The position numbers were made by a program, and so were the translations under genes. Positions 40,118-48,174 of a stretch of 64,000 nucleotides of DNA are shown here, one piece after another. Numbering within the stretch: position 1 is the stretch's first letter; the number at the start of each line of letters is the position of its first letter. The notes under the pieces were generated by a model. The model had not been told where the DNA came from and did no database searches. It saw only the letters and a list, made by a program, of their open reading frames with translations. Origin of the DNA: Candidatus Kuenenia stuttgartensis (GTDB taxonomy: Bacteria > Planctomycetota > Planctomycetia > Isosphaerales > Isosphaeraceae); contig CAMBEP010000014.1 in assembly GCA_945865635.1 (NCBI GenBank), positions 28,266-92,265 on the forward strand, given 5' to 3'.

Positions 40118-40341
40118 GCGGCAGGAACCTCGCGTAATCGTCGTTCGCGATCAGCGGCATATGCAAGGCAGGCCCGAATATCGTCAGATGTCAGGTCTGG
40201 GAAATCTCCTAAAATCTCATCGACCAACATTCCAGACGCCAGGTATTCCAGCACATCCTGAACAGTGATTCTGATACCTCTTATACAGGGCTGACCGCTA
40301 CGGATATTCGGATCAATCGTGATTAAGTGCTTGTATTGCAT
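40114..40341 (-). CDS. DUF433 antitoxin
   Basis: 75 residues. The family pattern ITIDPNIRSGQPCIRGIRIT, then VQDVLEYLASGMLVDEILGDFP and DDIRACLAYAADRE, is complete and forms a winged-helix-like DNA-binding protein. It precedes and overlaps the DUF5615 toxin gene by four bases and should both neutralise it and repress the operon. The region upstream to repeat copy 4 (about 125 bases) must hold the promoter. Confidence 0.87.
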   Translation of the reverse strand: MQYKHLITIDPNIRSGQPCIRGIRITVQDVLEYLASGMLVDEILGDFPDLTSDDIRACLAYAADRERRLREVPAA

Positions 40342-40466
40342 AGTTCTAAACTATCCGGGATAGAATCTGGGGTCAATCAGAAAATCGATTCCTCCAGATT
40401 ATACCGACAATTGCACTTTTGGGGTCAAAAACGAGCAGCATGAGCATTCGAATCACCTGCCCATTC

Positions 40467-40528
40467 GTATTGACACAAGTTGTTACACTGTAAGGTGTAT
40501 CGTCGCCATTGCGAAACAAGGTTCGATT
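40467..40528 (+). repeat. Spacing-locked 60-bp repeat, copy 4
   Basis: GTATTGACACAAGTTG, then GGTGTATCGTCGCCATTGCG and AAACAAGGTT. TTGACA is at 40470 and CGTCGCC at 40501. It ends at the stop of the aminotransferase gene and is closest in sequence to copy 3. Confidence 0.75.
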
Positions 40529-41718
40529 CAGGCGAGGAATTTTTCCAGGGCGTCGAAGCCTCGTCCGATGGTGTCGAGGTCGGTTGCAAAGCTCATTCTG
40601 GCATAGCCTTCAGAGCCGAATGCAGAGCCCATGACAAGGGCCACGTGGGCTTTTTCGAGGGCTGTCATGCAGAAGCTTGTGGAGTCGTTAACGAGCACTC
40701 CGCCCAAGGTACGGCCGAAGTGACTTGAGACGTTCATGTAGGCATAAAAGGCACCGTCAGGCGGCACACAGGTCACGCCCGGCAAGGTCTTGATGCGATC
40801 CAGAACGTAAGCCCGGCGCTGCACAAAAGCGGCCTTCATGATGGCAATGTCGTCCTGTGGTCCGTTGATGGCCTCAAGGGCGGCCCATTGGCTGATGGAG
40901 CATGGGTTGGACGTTTCCTGACTTTGGACATCACCCATGAACTTGGCAACAGGCTCGGGAGAGATGGACCAGCCAATTCGCCAGCCTGTCATGGCATAGG
41001 ACTTGGAGACTCCGGAGATGGTTATGGTTCGATCGGCCAGGCCGGGGCGAAGTGTCGAGAAGATATAGGATTTGGCATCGCCATAGGTCAGGGCTTCGTA
41101 GATCTCATCTGAGATCACGCCGACGCTGGTCTCAAGCACAGCATCAGCCAGGGCTTCCATCTCGGCCTTTGTGTAGACAGAGCCTGTGGGGTTTGATGGG
41201 CTGTTGATCATGAGAAGCTTTGAGCGGGGTGTCACCGCATTGCGAAACTGCTGGGCCGTCATCTTGAAGCCCTGGCTTTCAGGGCAATCGACCAAGACTG
41301 GCGTGGCCCCAGTCAGTCGGACGAGGTCGGCATAGCTGACCCAATAAGGGGCGGGAATGATCACTTCATCGCCGGGGCCAGTGACAGCCATAAGTGCGTT
41401 GTGAATGGATTGCTTGGCACCATTTGAGACAATCACCTGAGCCATCTTGGTGGGCAGTCCACGGCTGGTGTAGTGGTCGGCCAGAGCTTCGCGGAGCTCG
41501 GGTGTACCGGCGGGCGGAGTGTAGTGGGTTTGTCCGTCGCGCATGGCCTTGATGGCGGCCTCCTGAATGTTCAGAGGCGTGTTGAAGTCGGGCTCGCCCA
41601 AGGCGAAGTCCATGACGGCTACGCCTTGGCCCTTGAGCTTTTTGGCAGCGGCACCCATGGCCAGAGTTGCGGATGGAGCAATCAGTTTGGAACGTTCTGC
41701 AAGTGTCAAAATCGCCAT
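40528..41718 (-). CDS. aspC: Aspartate aminotransferase, class Ib
   Basis: 396 residues, fold-type I PLP enzyme. LGEPDFNTPLNIQEAA near residue 41, YTPPAGTPELREALA near 66, SPSNPTGSVYTKAE near 170 and the PLP lysine in SGVSKSYAMTGWRIGW near 240 identify the bacterial class Ib aspartate aminotransferases. It interconverts aspartate/2-oxoglutarate and oxaloacetate/glutamate; some members also use prephenate. It is monocistronic, with a good promoter about 105 bases upstream. Confidence 0.92.
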   Translation of the reverse strand: MAILTLAERSKLIAPSATLAMGAAAKKLKGQGVAVMDFALGEPDFNTPLNIQEAAIKAMRDGQTHYTPPAGTPELREALADHYTSRGLPTKMAQVIVSNGAKQSIHNALMAVTGPGDEVIIPAPYWVSYADLVRLTGATPVLVDCPESQGFKMTAQQFRNAVTPRSKLLMINSPSNPTGSVYTKAEMEALADAVLETSVGVISDEIYEALTYGDAKSYIFSTLRPGLADRTITISGVSKSYAMTGWRIGWSISPEPVAKFMGDVQSQETSNPCSISQWAALEAINGPQDDIAIMKAAFVQRRAYVLDRIKTLPGVTCVPPDGAFYAYMNVSSHFGRTLGGVLVNDSTSFCMTALEKAHVALVMGSAFGSEGYARMSFATDLDTIGRGFDALEKFLA

Positions 41719-42265
41719 GTCACTTCGCCAATCTGGACATTTGGGGGATCAAAATTCGGGGGCCCGAGGCGATAGTATGAGAGAGTCACCCTTAAAGGGC
41801 ACCTCGGACGCCAATGCTCTTTATTATAACAAACATGATGATTGTCAAGCGAGTCCTGATCCATGAGCAAGTCGCGGATAAAGCCACATGAACAAATTTT
41901 TTCCATTGTCACAGGCTCGCTCAGAATGATTTTGAAAAACTGAACACCGGTAACTTGCCACTGATTTGATTATTTGTAAAGATTGTAGGGATTGAATGGT
42001 TTGAGGTGGTAGGTAAGTGATGGTGTTCTTGCGGAATTTCTACCTGATCGTTTGAATTTGACGTATTTCGGGGTAAACTCAATTGAAGGCAGGCAAGCTG
42101 GGAGACATGCACTTGATTGAGCGAAATAAAGCGCCTGAGCGAACTGCATGATCTGAAAGCGGGATTGACGAGTGACATGATCGGGCATCTTGAGAGGTTT
42201 CGAATCAGGCTTGGTCGCCATTCTCTGGCGATGAGTCAACTCTTGGTTTAAGGCGAGTCACACCA
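41719..42265. other. Divergent intergenic region
   Basis: 547 bases between aspC and the ketoacyl synthase gene. The aspC-proximal part has a strong promoter-like sequence. The rest is AT-rich, with only random-looking open frames. No RNA gene was recognised. Confidence 0.5.
41823..41848 (-). promoter_or_regulatory. Promoter for aspC with extended -10
   Basis: On the minus strand, TTGACA (41848-41843) is followed after 14 bases by TGTTATAAT (TATAAT at 41828-41823). The spacer is short for a sigma-70 promoter, but the TGn extension of a perfect -10 could compensate. The expected start lies about 100 bases before the aspC ATG. Confidence 0.55.
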
Positions 42266-43555
42266 ATGCGTCGCGTGGTGATCACAGGACTAGGTATCGT
42301 GGCGCCAAATGGAATTGGCAAGACGGCATTCACCGAATCAATCCTGGAGGGGCGATCGGGGGTATCTCGTATCGAATCTTTCGATACCAGTGGCCATCGG
42401 ATCAAGATCGCTGGCGAGATCAAATCGTTTGATGTATCGCCCTACCTGGGCGATCAGCGAAAGAGCGAGAAAGTCATGAGCCGGGCAGTGAAGTTTGCGG
42501 TTGGTGCCGCTTCACTGGCCGTGACTGATTGTGGCCTTGATATGGCCAAGCTCGCGCCTGAGCGATTTGGGATCTGCATGGGCACGGGTATCACGCCCAT
42601 GGAAATTCGTGAACTGGCCCGCCCTATTTCAGAAAGCATGGACGCAAATGGGATTCTCGATTTGGGCAAATATGCAAGCGCCCAGGCAGAATCGATTTTT
42701 CCGCTCTGGCTTTTGAAACATTTGCCCAACATGGCCGCAGCCCATATCTCGATTATCCACAAGGCGATGGGGCCTAACAATACGATCGTGACGGCATGTG
42801 CAGCGGGCACTCAGGCCGTGGGCGAGGCGTTTCGGCTGATCCAGCGTGGCGACGCCGACTACATGCTGGCCGGCGGATGCGACAGTCGGCTGGATCCTCT
42901 CATGCTGGTGGCTTATGACGCGATGAAGACGGTTAGCGGCAGCGATCGGCCTCCGGGTGAGGTTTCCCGACCATTCGATGGCGAACGCGACGGCTTTGTC
43001 ATGGGCGAAGGAGCCGCGATCCTAATGCTTGAAAGCCTTCAGTCAGCCAAGCGCCGCAAGGCCAAAATTTATGCGGAAGTGACTGGCTATGGCTCATCAT
43101 TTGATGCCTATGGGATTACCCGCCCGGAACCTGAAGGCAAGGGTGCAGCCCTTTCGATGCATGCGGCCCTTCGGGAGGCGAAGCTTGATCCGGAACGAAT
43201 CAACTATATCAACGCCCATGGGACATCCACCCGCCTGAACGACATTATGGAAACCAACGCCGTCAAGCGTGTCTTTGGGCACCGGGCCGGCCAGATCCCG
43301 ATGAGTTCACAAAAGTCCATGGTTGGGCACCTGATTGGTGCCTCAGGCGCCTTGGAAGCCGCAGCCACGGCCATTACACTCGACATGGGCGTCATTCCCC
43401 CGACCATCAACCAGACAACCAGCGACCCATCCTGCGATCTTGACTATGTCCCGAACATTGCCCGCGAGCGTAAGGTGGACACAGCCATCACCAACAGTTT
43501 CGGTTTCGGTGGCCAAAATGCATCTCTGATCATGCGTCGCCTGATCAGGGCCTAG
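42266..43555 (+). CDS. Beta-ketoacyl-ACP synthase II-like enzyme
   Basis: 429 residues. The condensing-enzyme triad is C178 in VTACAAGTQA, H318 in NAHGTSTRLND and H355 in KSMVGHLIGASGA, with K350. The N-terminus RRVVITGLGIVAPNG is standard for FabF. It would extend acyl chains on acyl carrier protein. No acpP, fabG or fabD is adjacent, so it may serve a special lipid or polyketide and not the main fatty-acid cycle. Residues 105-160 diverge from E. coli FabF. Confidence 0.88.
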   Translation: MRRVVITGLGIVAPNGIGKTAFTESILEGRSGVSRIESFDTSGHRIKIAGEIKSFDVSPYLGDQRKSEKVMSRAVKFAVGAASLAVTDCGLDMAKLAPERFGICMGTGITPMEIRELARPISESMDANGILDLGKYASAQAESIFPLWLLKHLPNMAAAHISIIHKAMGPNNTIVTACAAGTQAVGEAFRLIQRGDADYMLAGGCDSRLDPLMLVAYDAMKTVSGSDRPPGEVSRPFDGERDGFVMGEGAAILMLESLQSAKRRKAKIYAEVTGYGSSFDAYGITRPEPEGKGAALSMHAALREAKLDPERINYINAHGTSTRLNDIMETNAVKRVFGHRAGQIPMSSQKSMVGHLIGASGALEAAATAITLDMGVIPPTINQTTSDPSCDLDYVPNIARERKVDTAITNSFGFGGQNASLIMRRLIRA

Positions 43556-43719
43556 AATCAACAGATCGATATCAGGAGCTTTTTGTCCATTTTTGGTCTT
43601 GCCGCTTTCCATGATCCTCCAACAGGCCATAATGAGTCATCAGGTGCTCGCAAATGGGGTATTTACCCCCTCCATTTGAATCCTTTTGATATCTATAGAT
43701 GGTGGAAAGGCTTGTTGCA

Positions 43720-44061
43720 ATGATTCGTAACCGATTGAAAACGGCCACACTTCTGTGCCTGGCATTCTTGATGACCGCCTCAGGCATGATCGCTTATCGG
43801 GCCAATGCCCAAGACGACCTTGCTGGCCGACGCGGGAAGCGATCATCCTTCATGAAAATGAAGCTCGAATACTCCAAAAACCTACTCGAAGCACTCACAA
43901 CAGAAGACTATGACAAGATCAAGTCCAACTCCAGGGCCCTTAAAGCCATGTCGCTTGCTGCTGAGTGGGAAGTGCCGGAAATACCAAGTGTCCAAGAGTA
44001 CCTGACCTATTCCTCTGACTTCCAGCGACTCTGCGACGACCTCTCCAAAGCCGCCGAGTGA
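43720..44061 (+). CDS. Small secreted hypothetical protein
   Basis: 113 residues from ATG 43720, preceded by GAAAGG at nine bases. A signal peptide (ATLLCLAFLMTASGMIAYRANA) leads to a helical mature domain of about 85 residues (SFMKMKLEYSKNLLEALTTEDYDKIK). It lacks CxxCH, although its helical pattern recalls cytochrome c'-like four-helix proteins common in planctomycetes. Its function is unknown. Confidence 0.65.
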   Translation: MIRNRLKTATLLCLAFLMTASGMIAYRANAQDDLAGRRGKRSSFMKMKLEYSKNLLEALTTEDYDKIKSNSRALKAMSLAAEWEVPEIPSVQEYLTYSSDFQRLCDDLSKAAE

Positions 44062-44189
44062 AAGAATCTTGATGGTGTCACACTCAGCTTCACCCAGCTC
44101 ACCATCAATTGCGTAAAGTGTCACCAATTTGTCAGGTTCAAGAAAAACTGACCCCAAAATTCAACATCTGAAATTAAAAGGCCATTGAA

Positions 44190-45602
44190 ATGCAGCCCAG
44201 TCGCGAAGCGGAAGTCACATCTCATGGCCGTTTAGGCTTATTGCAGTGTGTCAGTATCAATATGGCCATGATGGTGGGCTCAGGTCCCTTTATCACCATT
44301 CCATTGTTTATTGGCAAGATGGGCGGCCCGCATGCGATTGTAATCTGGATTATCGGCGCTCTTGTGGCCATATGCGACGGCATGGTTTGGGCTGAGCTTT
44401 CAAGTGCCTTTCCAGGTGCAGGCGGAACTTTTCATTTCTATGATCAGGCCTATGGCAGAAGGCCGGTCGGTCGGCTCCTGAAATTCTTGTTCGTCTGGCA
44501 ATTCCTTTTCAGCGCACCGCTTGAGCTGGCCTCGGGCGCACTCGGTTTCGCCCTCTATCTTGGCTATCTTGTGCCGGGGCTCGATCAAGTCGTTATCCAA
44601 TGGCCATGGCCGATACAACTTCATCACTTTGTAGCTGTCGGTATGATGATGGGCGTAACATCCATGGCTTGGCGCAATGTCAATGCCGCTGGAAACCTGA
44701 TGATGGTGCTATCGGTCGGAATGCTGTTCACCGTTGGCGCGATGATCACGGGATGCCTGTTTCAAGCAGATTCTGCCCTGATCCATACGGCCGTCCAGCA
44801 GGTCAAGGACGGTCTCGGAGCGGCCACTGGCGGTGATTTCAGGCTCTGGCTCGGAGCAGGCGGCGCGCTTGCCATCGCCATGTATGATTTTCTTGGCTAT
44901 TACCAAATTTGTTACATGGGCGAAGAGGTGCATAAGCCTGAAAAAGTGATCCCCAAATCGATCCTGATTTCGGTCTTTATCATTGGAGCACTCTATTTCA
45001 GCATGAATCTAAGCCTTTTCGCAGTAATGCCTTGGCAGGATGTGGCCAATAGCAGGCACATTGCCAGCGACGCTTTCGAGCGGCTCTATGGCCTATTTTC
45101 AGGCAAGGCCATGACTGGACTGATCTTATGGACGGCACTGGCCGCCACCTATTCCGCCATGCTCGGCTACAGTCGTGTGCCTTACGCCGCAGCCCGCACA
45201 GGCCACTTCTTCAAAGCCTTTTCCGAGCTTCACCCAAGCCATGCATTCCCTCATAAATCGTTGCTGTTTTTAGGATTGGCAGGCTCTCTGGCATGCCTCA
45301 TGAATTTGGAAACCGTGATTGCCGCACTCCTGACAAGCCGCATTGTGATCCAGTTCATCGGCCAGATAGTGACTGTTATCTACATCCGACGAACCCCGGA
45401 ACTGGCTGCTAAAATGAAATTCCGAATGCCCCTATTTCCTTTACCAGCCATGATTGCATTTTTAGGCTGGTCGGCCGTCTTTGTCACTTCCGATTGGCCA
45501 GCTCTGATTTATGGCACATTAAGCTTTGTCATTGGGCTCATCTCATTCATGGCCTGGAATTATTCGACCAAGTCCAATGTAATCGTCAAAGATGCTCATT
45601 AA
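44190..45602 (+). CDS. APC-family amino acid permease
   Basis: 470 residues with about 12 membrane segments. NMAMMVGSGPFITIPLFIG near residue 24 is the conserved first-helix substrate/sodium site, and MVWAELSSAFPGAGGTFHFYDQAYG near 66 is the APC signature. YYQICYMGEEVHKPEKVIPKS near 240 is also conserved. It imports or exchanges amino acids or related amines in the cytoplasmic membrane. It lies 132 bases upstream of the cytochrome gene on the same strand. Confidence 0.88.
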   Translation: MQPSREAEVTSHGRLGLLQCVSINMAMMVGSGPFITIPLFIGKMGGPHAIVIWIIGALVAICDGMVWAELSSAFPGAGGTFHFYDQAYGRRPVGRLLKFLFVWQFLFSAPLELASGALGFALYLGYLVPGLDQVVIQWPWPIQLHHFVAVGMMMGVTSMAWRNVNAAGNLMMVLSVGMLFTVGAMITGCLFQADSALIHTAVQQVKDGLGAATGGDFRLWLGAGGALAIAMYDFLGYYQICYMGEEVHKPEKVIPKSILISVFIIGALYFSMNLSLFAVMPWQDVANSRHIASDAFERLYGLFSGKAMTGLILWTALAATYSAMLGYSRVPYAAARTGHFFKAFSELHPSHAFPHKSLLFLGLAGSLACLMNLETVIAALLTSRIVIQFIGQIVTVIYIRRTPELAAKMKFRMPLFPLPAMIAFLGWSAVFVTSDWPALIYGTLSFVIGLISFMAWNYSTKSNVIVKDAH

Positions 45603-45734
45603 ATCCACAAGCTTACACGCAAGAACACGATTTCGCATTTTTTGGACCCGCAGGCTGGATTTTGGCTGCCTGCTAAACGTAATATACAATGCTCCTGAAC
45701 CAGGCAAAGCTCAAAAACCAGACATCTCCACATC

Positions 45735-47144
45735 ATGTTCACCAGAGTTCATTCGATTTCGATTCTGAATTTAGGGCTTTACGCCTGCCTTTTCCTGCTT
45801 TCTCTGAATGCTGCCGCGCAGGAATCAGCCAAGCCCTCGGCCAGCGAGACAGTCATTTTTGGCCGCGATATCGCACCTGTTCTGGTCGCTAATTGTATCG
45901 AATGTCACGACGACGCTCGAAAACGCGGCGGACTCAGCATGACTACTCCCGAAAAACTCACCTCAGGTGGCGAATCCGGGCCCGTCATACAGCCCACAAA
46001 GCCTGACGAGAGCCTTCTGGTACGCCACATTCGTGGCGACGAACAGCCCAGGATGCCCAACGGTCGTCGCCCTTTGGCTGAAACAACCATCGAAACCATC
46101 GCCAAATGGGTGGCAACCGGTGCAAAACTGGACGAAGGCCAGTCAGCCACAGCCATGATGACAAGCCTTGCCTGGTCGCCTGAGCGTATGACGCGTGACC
46201 GACTCTCGCGAATGTCTGAAACCGACCGTCGCTCTGCTGAAGCCGCCGAAATCGTACGAATCATGGCTGGAGTGAGGCCAAACCAGATTACCGACGATGC
46301 CAAATCCGTGCAATCCACAGACCACTTTATGATCCTTGGATTTGCTGACCAGACAGGCTCCAAACGACTGCTTGCCAGCCTCGAAAAAGCCCGCTCCGAA
46401 CTGATCGACTTGCTCAAGCCTCCCGCCGATCATCCATTGCAATCCAAAGGCCGCATATTGCTGCTGATTTTTCAAAAACCTGCGGAATTCGCGGAATTTC
46501 AGCGTCAGAATGGATTTGAATCCACAGAACCTGCAACCAATACCATTGGACAACTGGGCAGAGCCTGGCCGATCCTTTCCATTGCAGTGGCTCCCGAATC
46601 GCTTGATTTTCAGGCTGGCACTGCAGCCGCACCCAAAAAAAGCCGCTCCAAGACCACCAAAACCAAAGCCACCAATCAAGCGACACCGCTATTGCAATCG
46701 GCAGATGCAATGGCGATTGAAGCCTATACCATGGCTGCTATCGAGACATTTCCCAAAGCACCCGCATGGCTTAGATTTGGAATGGCCATTGTCAAAGCCC
46801 GGGAATATGACCGGGACGACCAGTATTATCTCCATCTTAAGGCTCAGGCTGCGGAATTTGGCCCACGCAAGGTTTCAGGCGATTGGGATCAACGCTCGGT
46901 TCTGTTCCTGAAAGATCAGCTCCCACCACAAGTGACTCTGCCAATGGCCTATTCCCTGATCGACTGGCTCAAAGCCAGCCAGCCCAGGAGATTCCCGGAA
47001 TTTATCCGCGAACTGACTGCGGGTGAAGCCGTTCTGGACTCCGTGCTCACCAGATACTGGAACATCAATCGCCAGATATTTCTCAGCAATTGGACATCTG
47101 CCATGCTTCGCAGCCCATCAAGCACCTCAAAGAAAGGCCGCTGA
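45735..47144 (+). CDS. Planctomycete cytochrome-type protein with C-terminal unknown domain
   Basis: 469 residues. A signal peptide (LGLYACLFLLSLNAAAQ) precedes a planctomycete cytochrome C domain: FGRDIAPVLVANCIECHDDA with one CxxCH near residue 55, then PDESLLVRHIRGDEQPRMP and IAKWVATGAKLDEGQ. A Ser/Thr/Lys-rich linker lies near residue 300. The C-terminal 170 residues (PAWLRFGMAIVKAREYDRD) look like a metallopeptidase-like (peptidase MA) fold that lacks an obvious HExxH motif. It is expected in the periplasm. A cupin gene begins five bases after its stop. Confidence 0.78.
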   Translation: MFTRVHSISILNLGLYACLFLLSLNAAAQESAKPSASETVIFGRDIAPVLVANCIECHDDARKRGGLSMTTPEKLTSGGESGPVIQPTKPDESLLVRHIRGDEQPRMPNGRRPLAETTIETIAKWVATGAKLDEGQSATAMMTSLAWSPERMTRDRLSRMSETDRRSAEAAEIVRIMAGVRPNQITDDAKSVQSTDHFMILGFADQTGSKRLLASLEKARSELIDLLKPPADHPLQSKGRILLLIFQKPAEFAEFQRQNGFESTEPATNTIGQLGRAWPILSIAVAPESLDFQAGTAAAPKKSRSKTTKTKATNQATPLLQSADAMAIEAYTMAAIETFPKAPAWLRFGMAIVKAREYDRDDQYYLHLKAQAAEFGPRKVSGDWDQRSVLFLKDQLPPQVTLPMAYSLIDWLKASQPRRFPEFIRELTAGEAVLDSVLTRYWNINRQIFLSNWTSAMLRSPSSTSKKGR

Positions 47145-47149
47145 AAGAA

Positions 47150-47500
47150 ATGCAATCCACTGACCAACCCACCTTCATTCGGCTAGGCCAGGGCCACACA
47201 ATGAATCTATTCCCCGGGGTGAACCTGACGACAAACGCTGGCGAAAAGATCATGCTTTCCTACGTCACGTTTGAGGACGGTGCCATTGTTCCCCTGCACT
47301 CCCACCCCCACGAGCAGGGCGGAGTGCTCCTATCCGGCCAGTTGGAATTCACAATCGGTGACAACACCGAGATTTTAAATCCAGGTGATCAGTGGATCAT
47401 TCCCGGCAACGTATTGCACACTGTCGTGGCCGTGGGCGGACCAGCCGTAGCCCTGGATGTTTTTTATCCGATTCGTGAAGATTACTGCAAAAGGAATTGA
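47150..47500 (+). CDS. Cupin domain protein
   Basis: 116 residues from ATG 47150. It is a single small beta-barrel: VPLHSHPHEQGGVLLSGQLEF gives the cupin-1 motif with metal-binding His, His and Glu, and NPGDQWIIPGNVLHTVVA gives motif 2 with a fourth His. It probably binds Fe or Mn. The substrate is unknown. It is sandwiched between the cytochrome gene (five bases) and the HD-domain phosphonate-type gene (about 100 bases), so it may share their transcript. Confidence 0.85.
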   Translation: MQSTDQPTFIRLGQGHTMNLFPGVNLTTNAGEKIMLSYVTFEDGAIVPLHSHPHEQGGVLLSGQLEFTIGDNTEILNPGDQWIIPGNVLHTVVAVGGPAVALDVFYPIREDYCKRN

Positions 47501-47598
47501 AGATTCCATTAAGTCCATTGCCAACGATTGACAGGCGAGCAGAAATCCAAGATGATGCCTGAACTGAACCCCCACGATTGCAACAAACGAAATCAGCC

Positions 47599-48174
47599 AT
47601 GAATTGCCATGAAATTGTCAGTCAGATCTTTGCATTGTTCCATGACCGCGGCCACCAGCAATATGGCGAAGACGTGACTGAATCGCAGCACGCTCTCCAG
47701 TGCGCCACATTTGCCCGCCAGAATGGCGAAAGCCCTGCCATTGTCGCCGCCTGCCTGCTCCACGATTATGGCCATCTGGTGCATGATTTGGGCGAGAATA
47801 TCGCGGATCAAGGTGTGGATGCCCATCATGAAACTCTTGGTGCCAATCGCTTGAGAAAGTTGTTTAAACCCGAGGTGGTTGAGCCCGTCCGATTGCATGT
47901 GGCCGCCAAGCGCTATTTATGCTGGAAGGAGCCGGGTTATTACAATGGGCTCTCGGACGCCTCGCAGAGAAGCCTTTTGATTCAAGGCGGGCCGATGACG
48001 GACAATGAAGGCCATACCTTTGAAAGCCATCCGTTTTATAAGTCGGCTGTGACTTTGCGAAAATACGACGACATGGGCAAAGTTACGGACATGAAAACGC
48101 TAGATTTCGAAGACTTTCGCAACGATCTTGAACCATTCGTCTTAATTCAAAACGAAATCCATGAACCAAAATAG
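47599..48174 (+). CDS. PhnZ-like HD-domain oxygenase
   Basis: 191 residues from ATG 47599. Residues E24, H31, H55, D56, H77, H100 and K104 follow the ligand spacing of PhnZ, a mixed-valent di-iron HD oxygenase that cleaves 2-amino-1-hydroxyethylphosphonate to glycine and phosphate. ACLLHDYGHLVHDLG and DAHHETLGANRLRKLF are typical of the phosphonate-operon HD family. No PhnY hydroxylase is in the window, so the true substrate may be another hydroxylated compound. Its stop overlaps the DUF5690 transporter start. Confidence 0.85.
   Translation: MNCHEIVSQIFALFHDRGHQQYGEDVTESQHALQCATFARQNGESPAIVAACLLHDYGHLVHDLGENIADQGVDAHHETLGANRLRKLFKPEVVEPVRLHVAAKRYLCWKEPGYYNGLSDASQRSLLIQGGPMTDNEGHTFESHPFYKSAVTLRKYDDMGKVTDMKTLDFEDFRNDLEPFVLIQNEIHEPK

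Noticed and set aside
37193..40528. Reading the four repeats as integron attC sites
   Set aside because: The core GTTRRRY and its complement are not visible, and no integrase gene is in the window.
37193..40528. Reading the four repeats as sigma-70 promoters
   Set aside because: TTGACA is present, but no -10-like hexamer lies 16-18 bases away in any copy.
40513..40535. tRNA-like GGTTCGATTC beside the aspC stop
   Set aside because: No cloverleaf can be drawn around it; it belongs to repeat copy 4.
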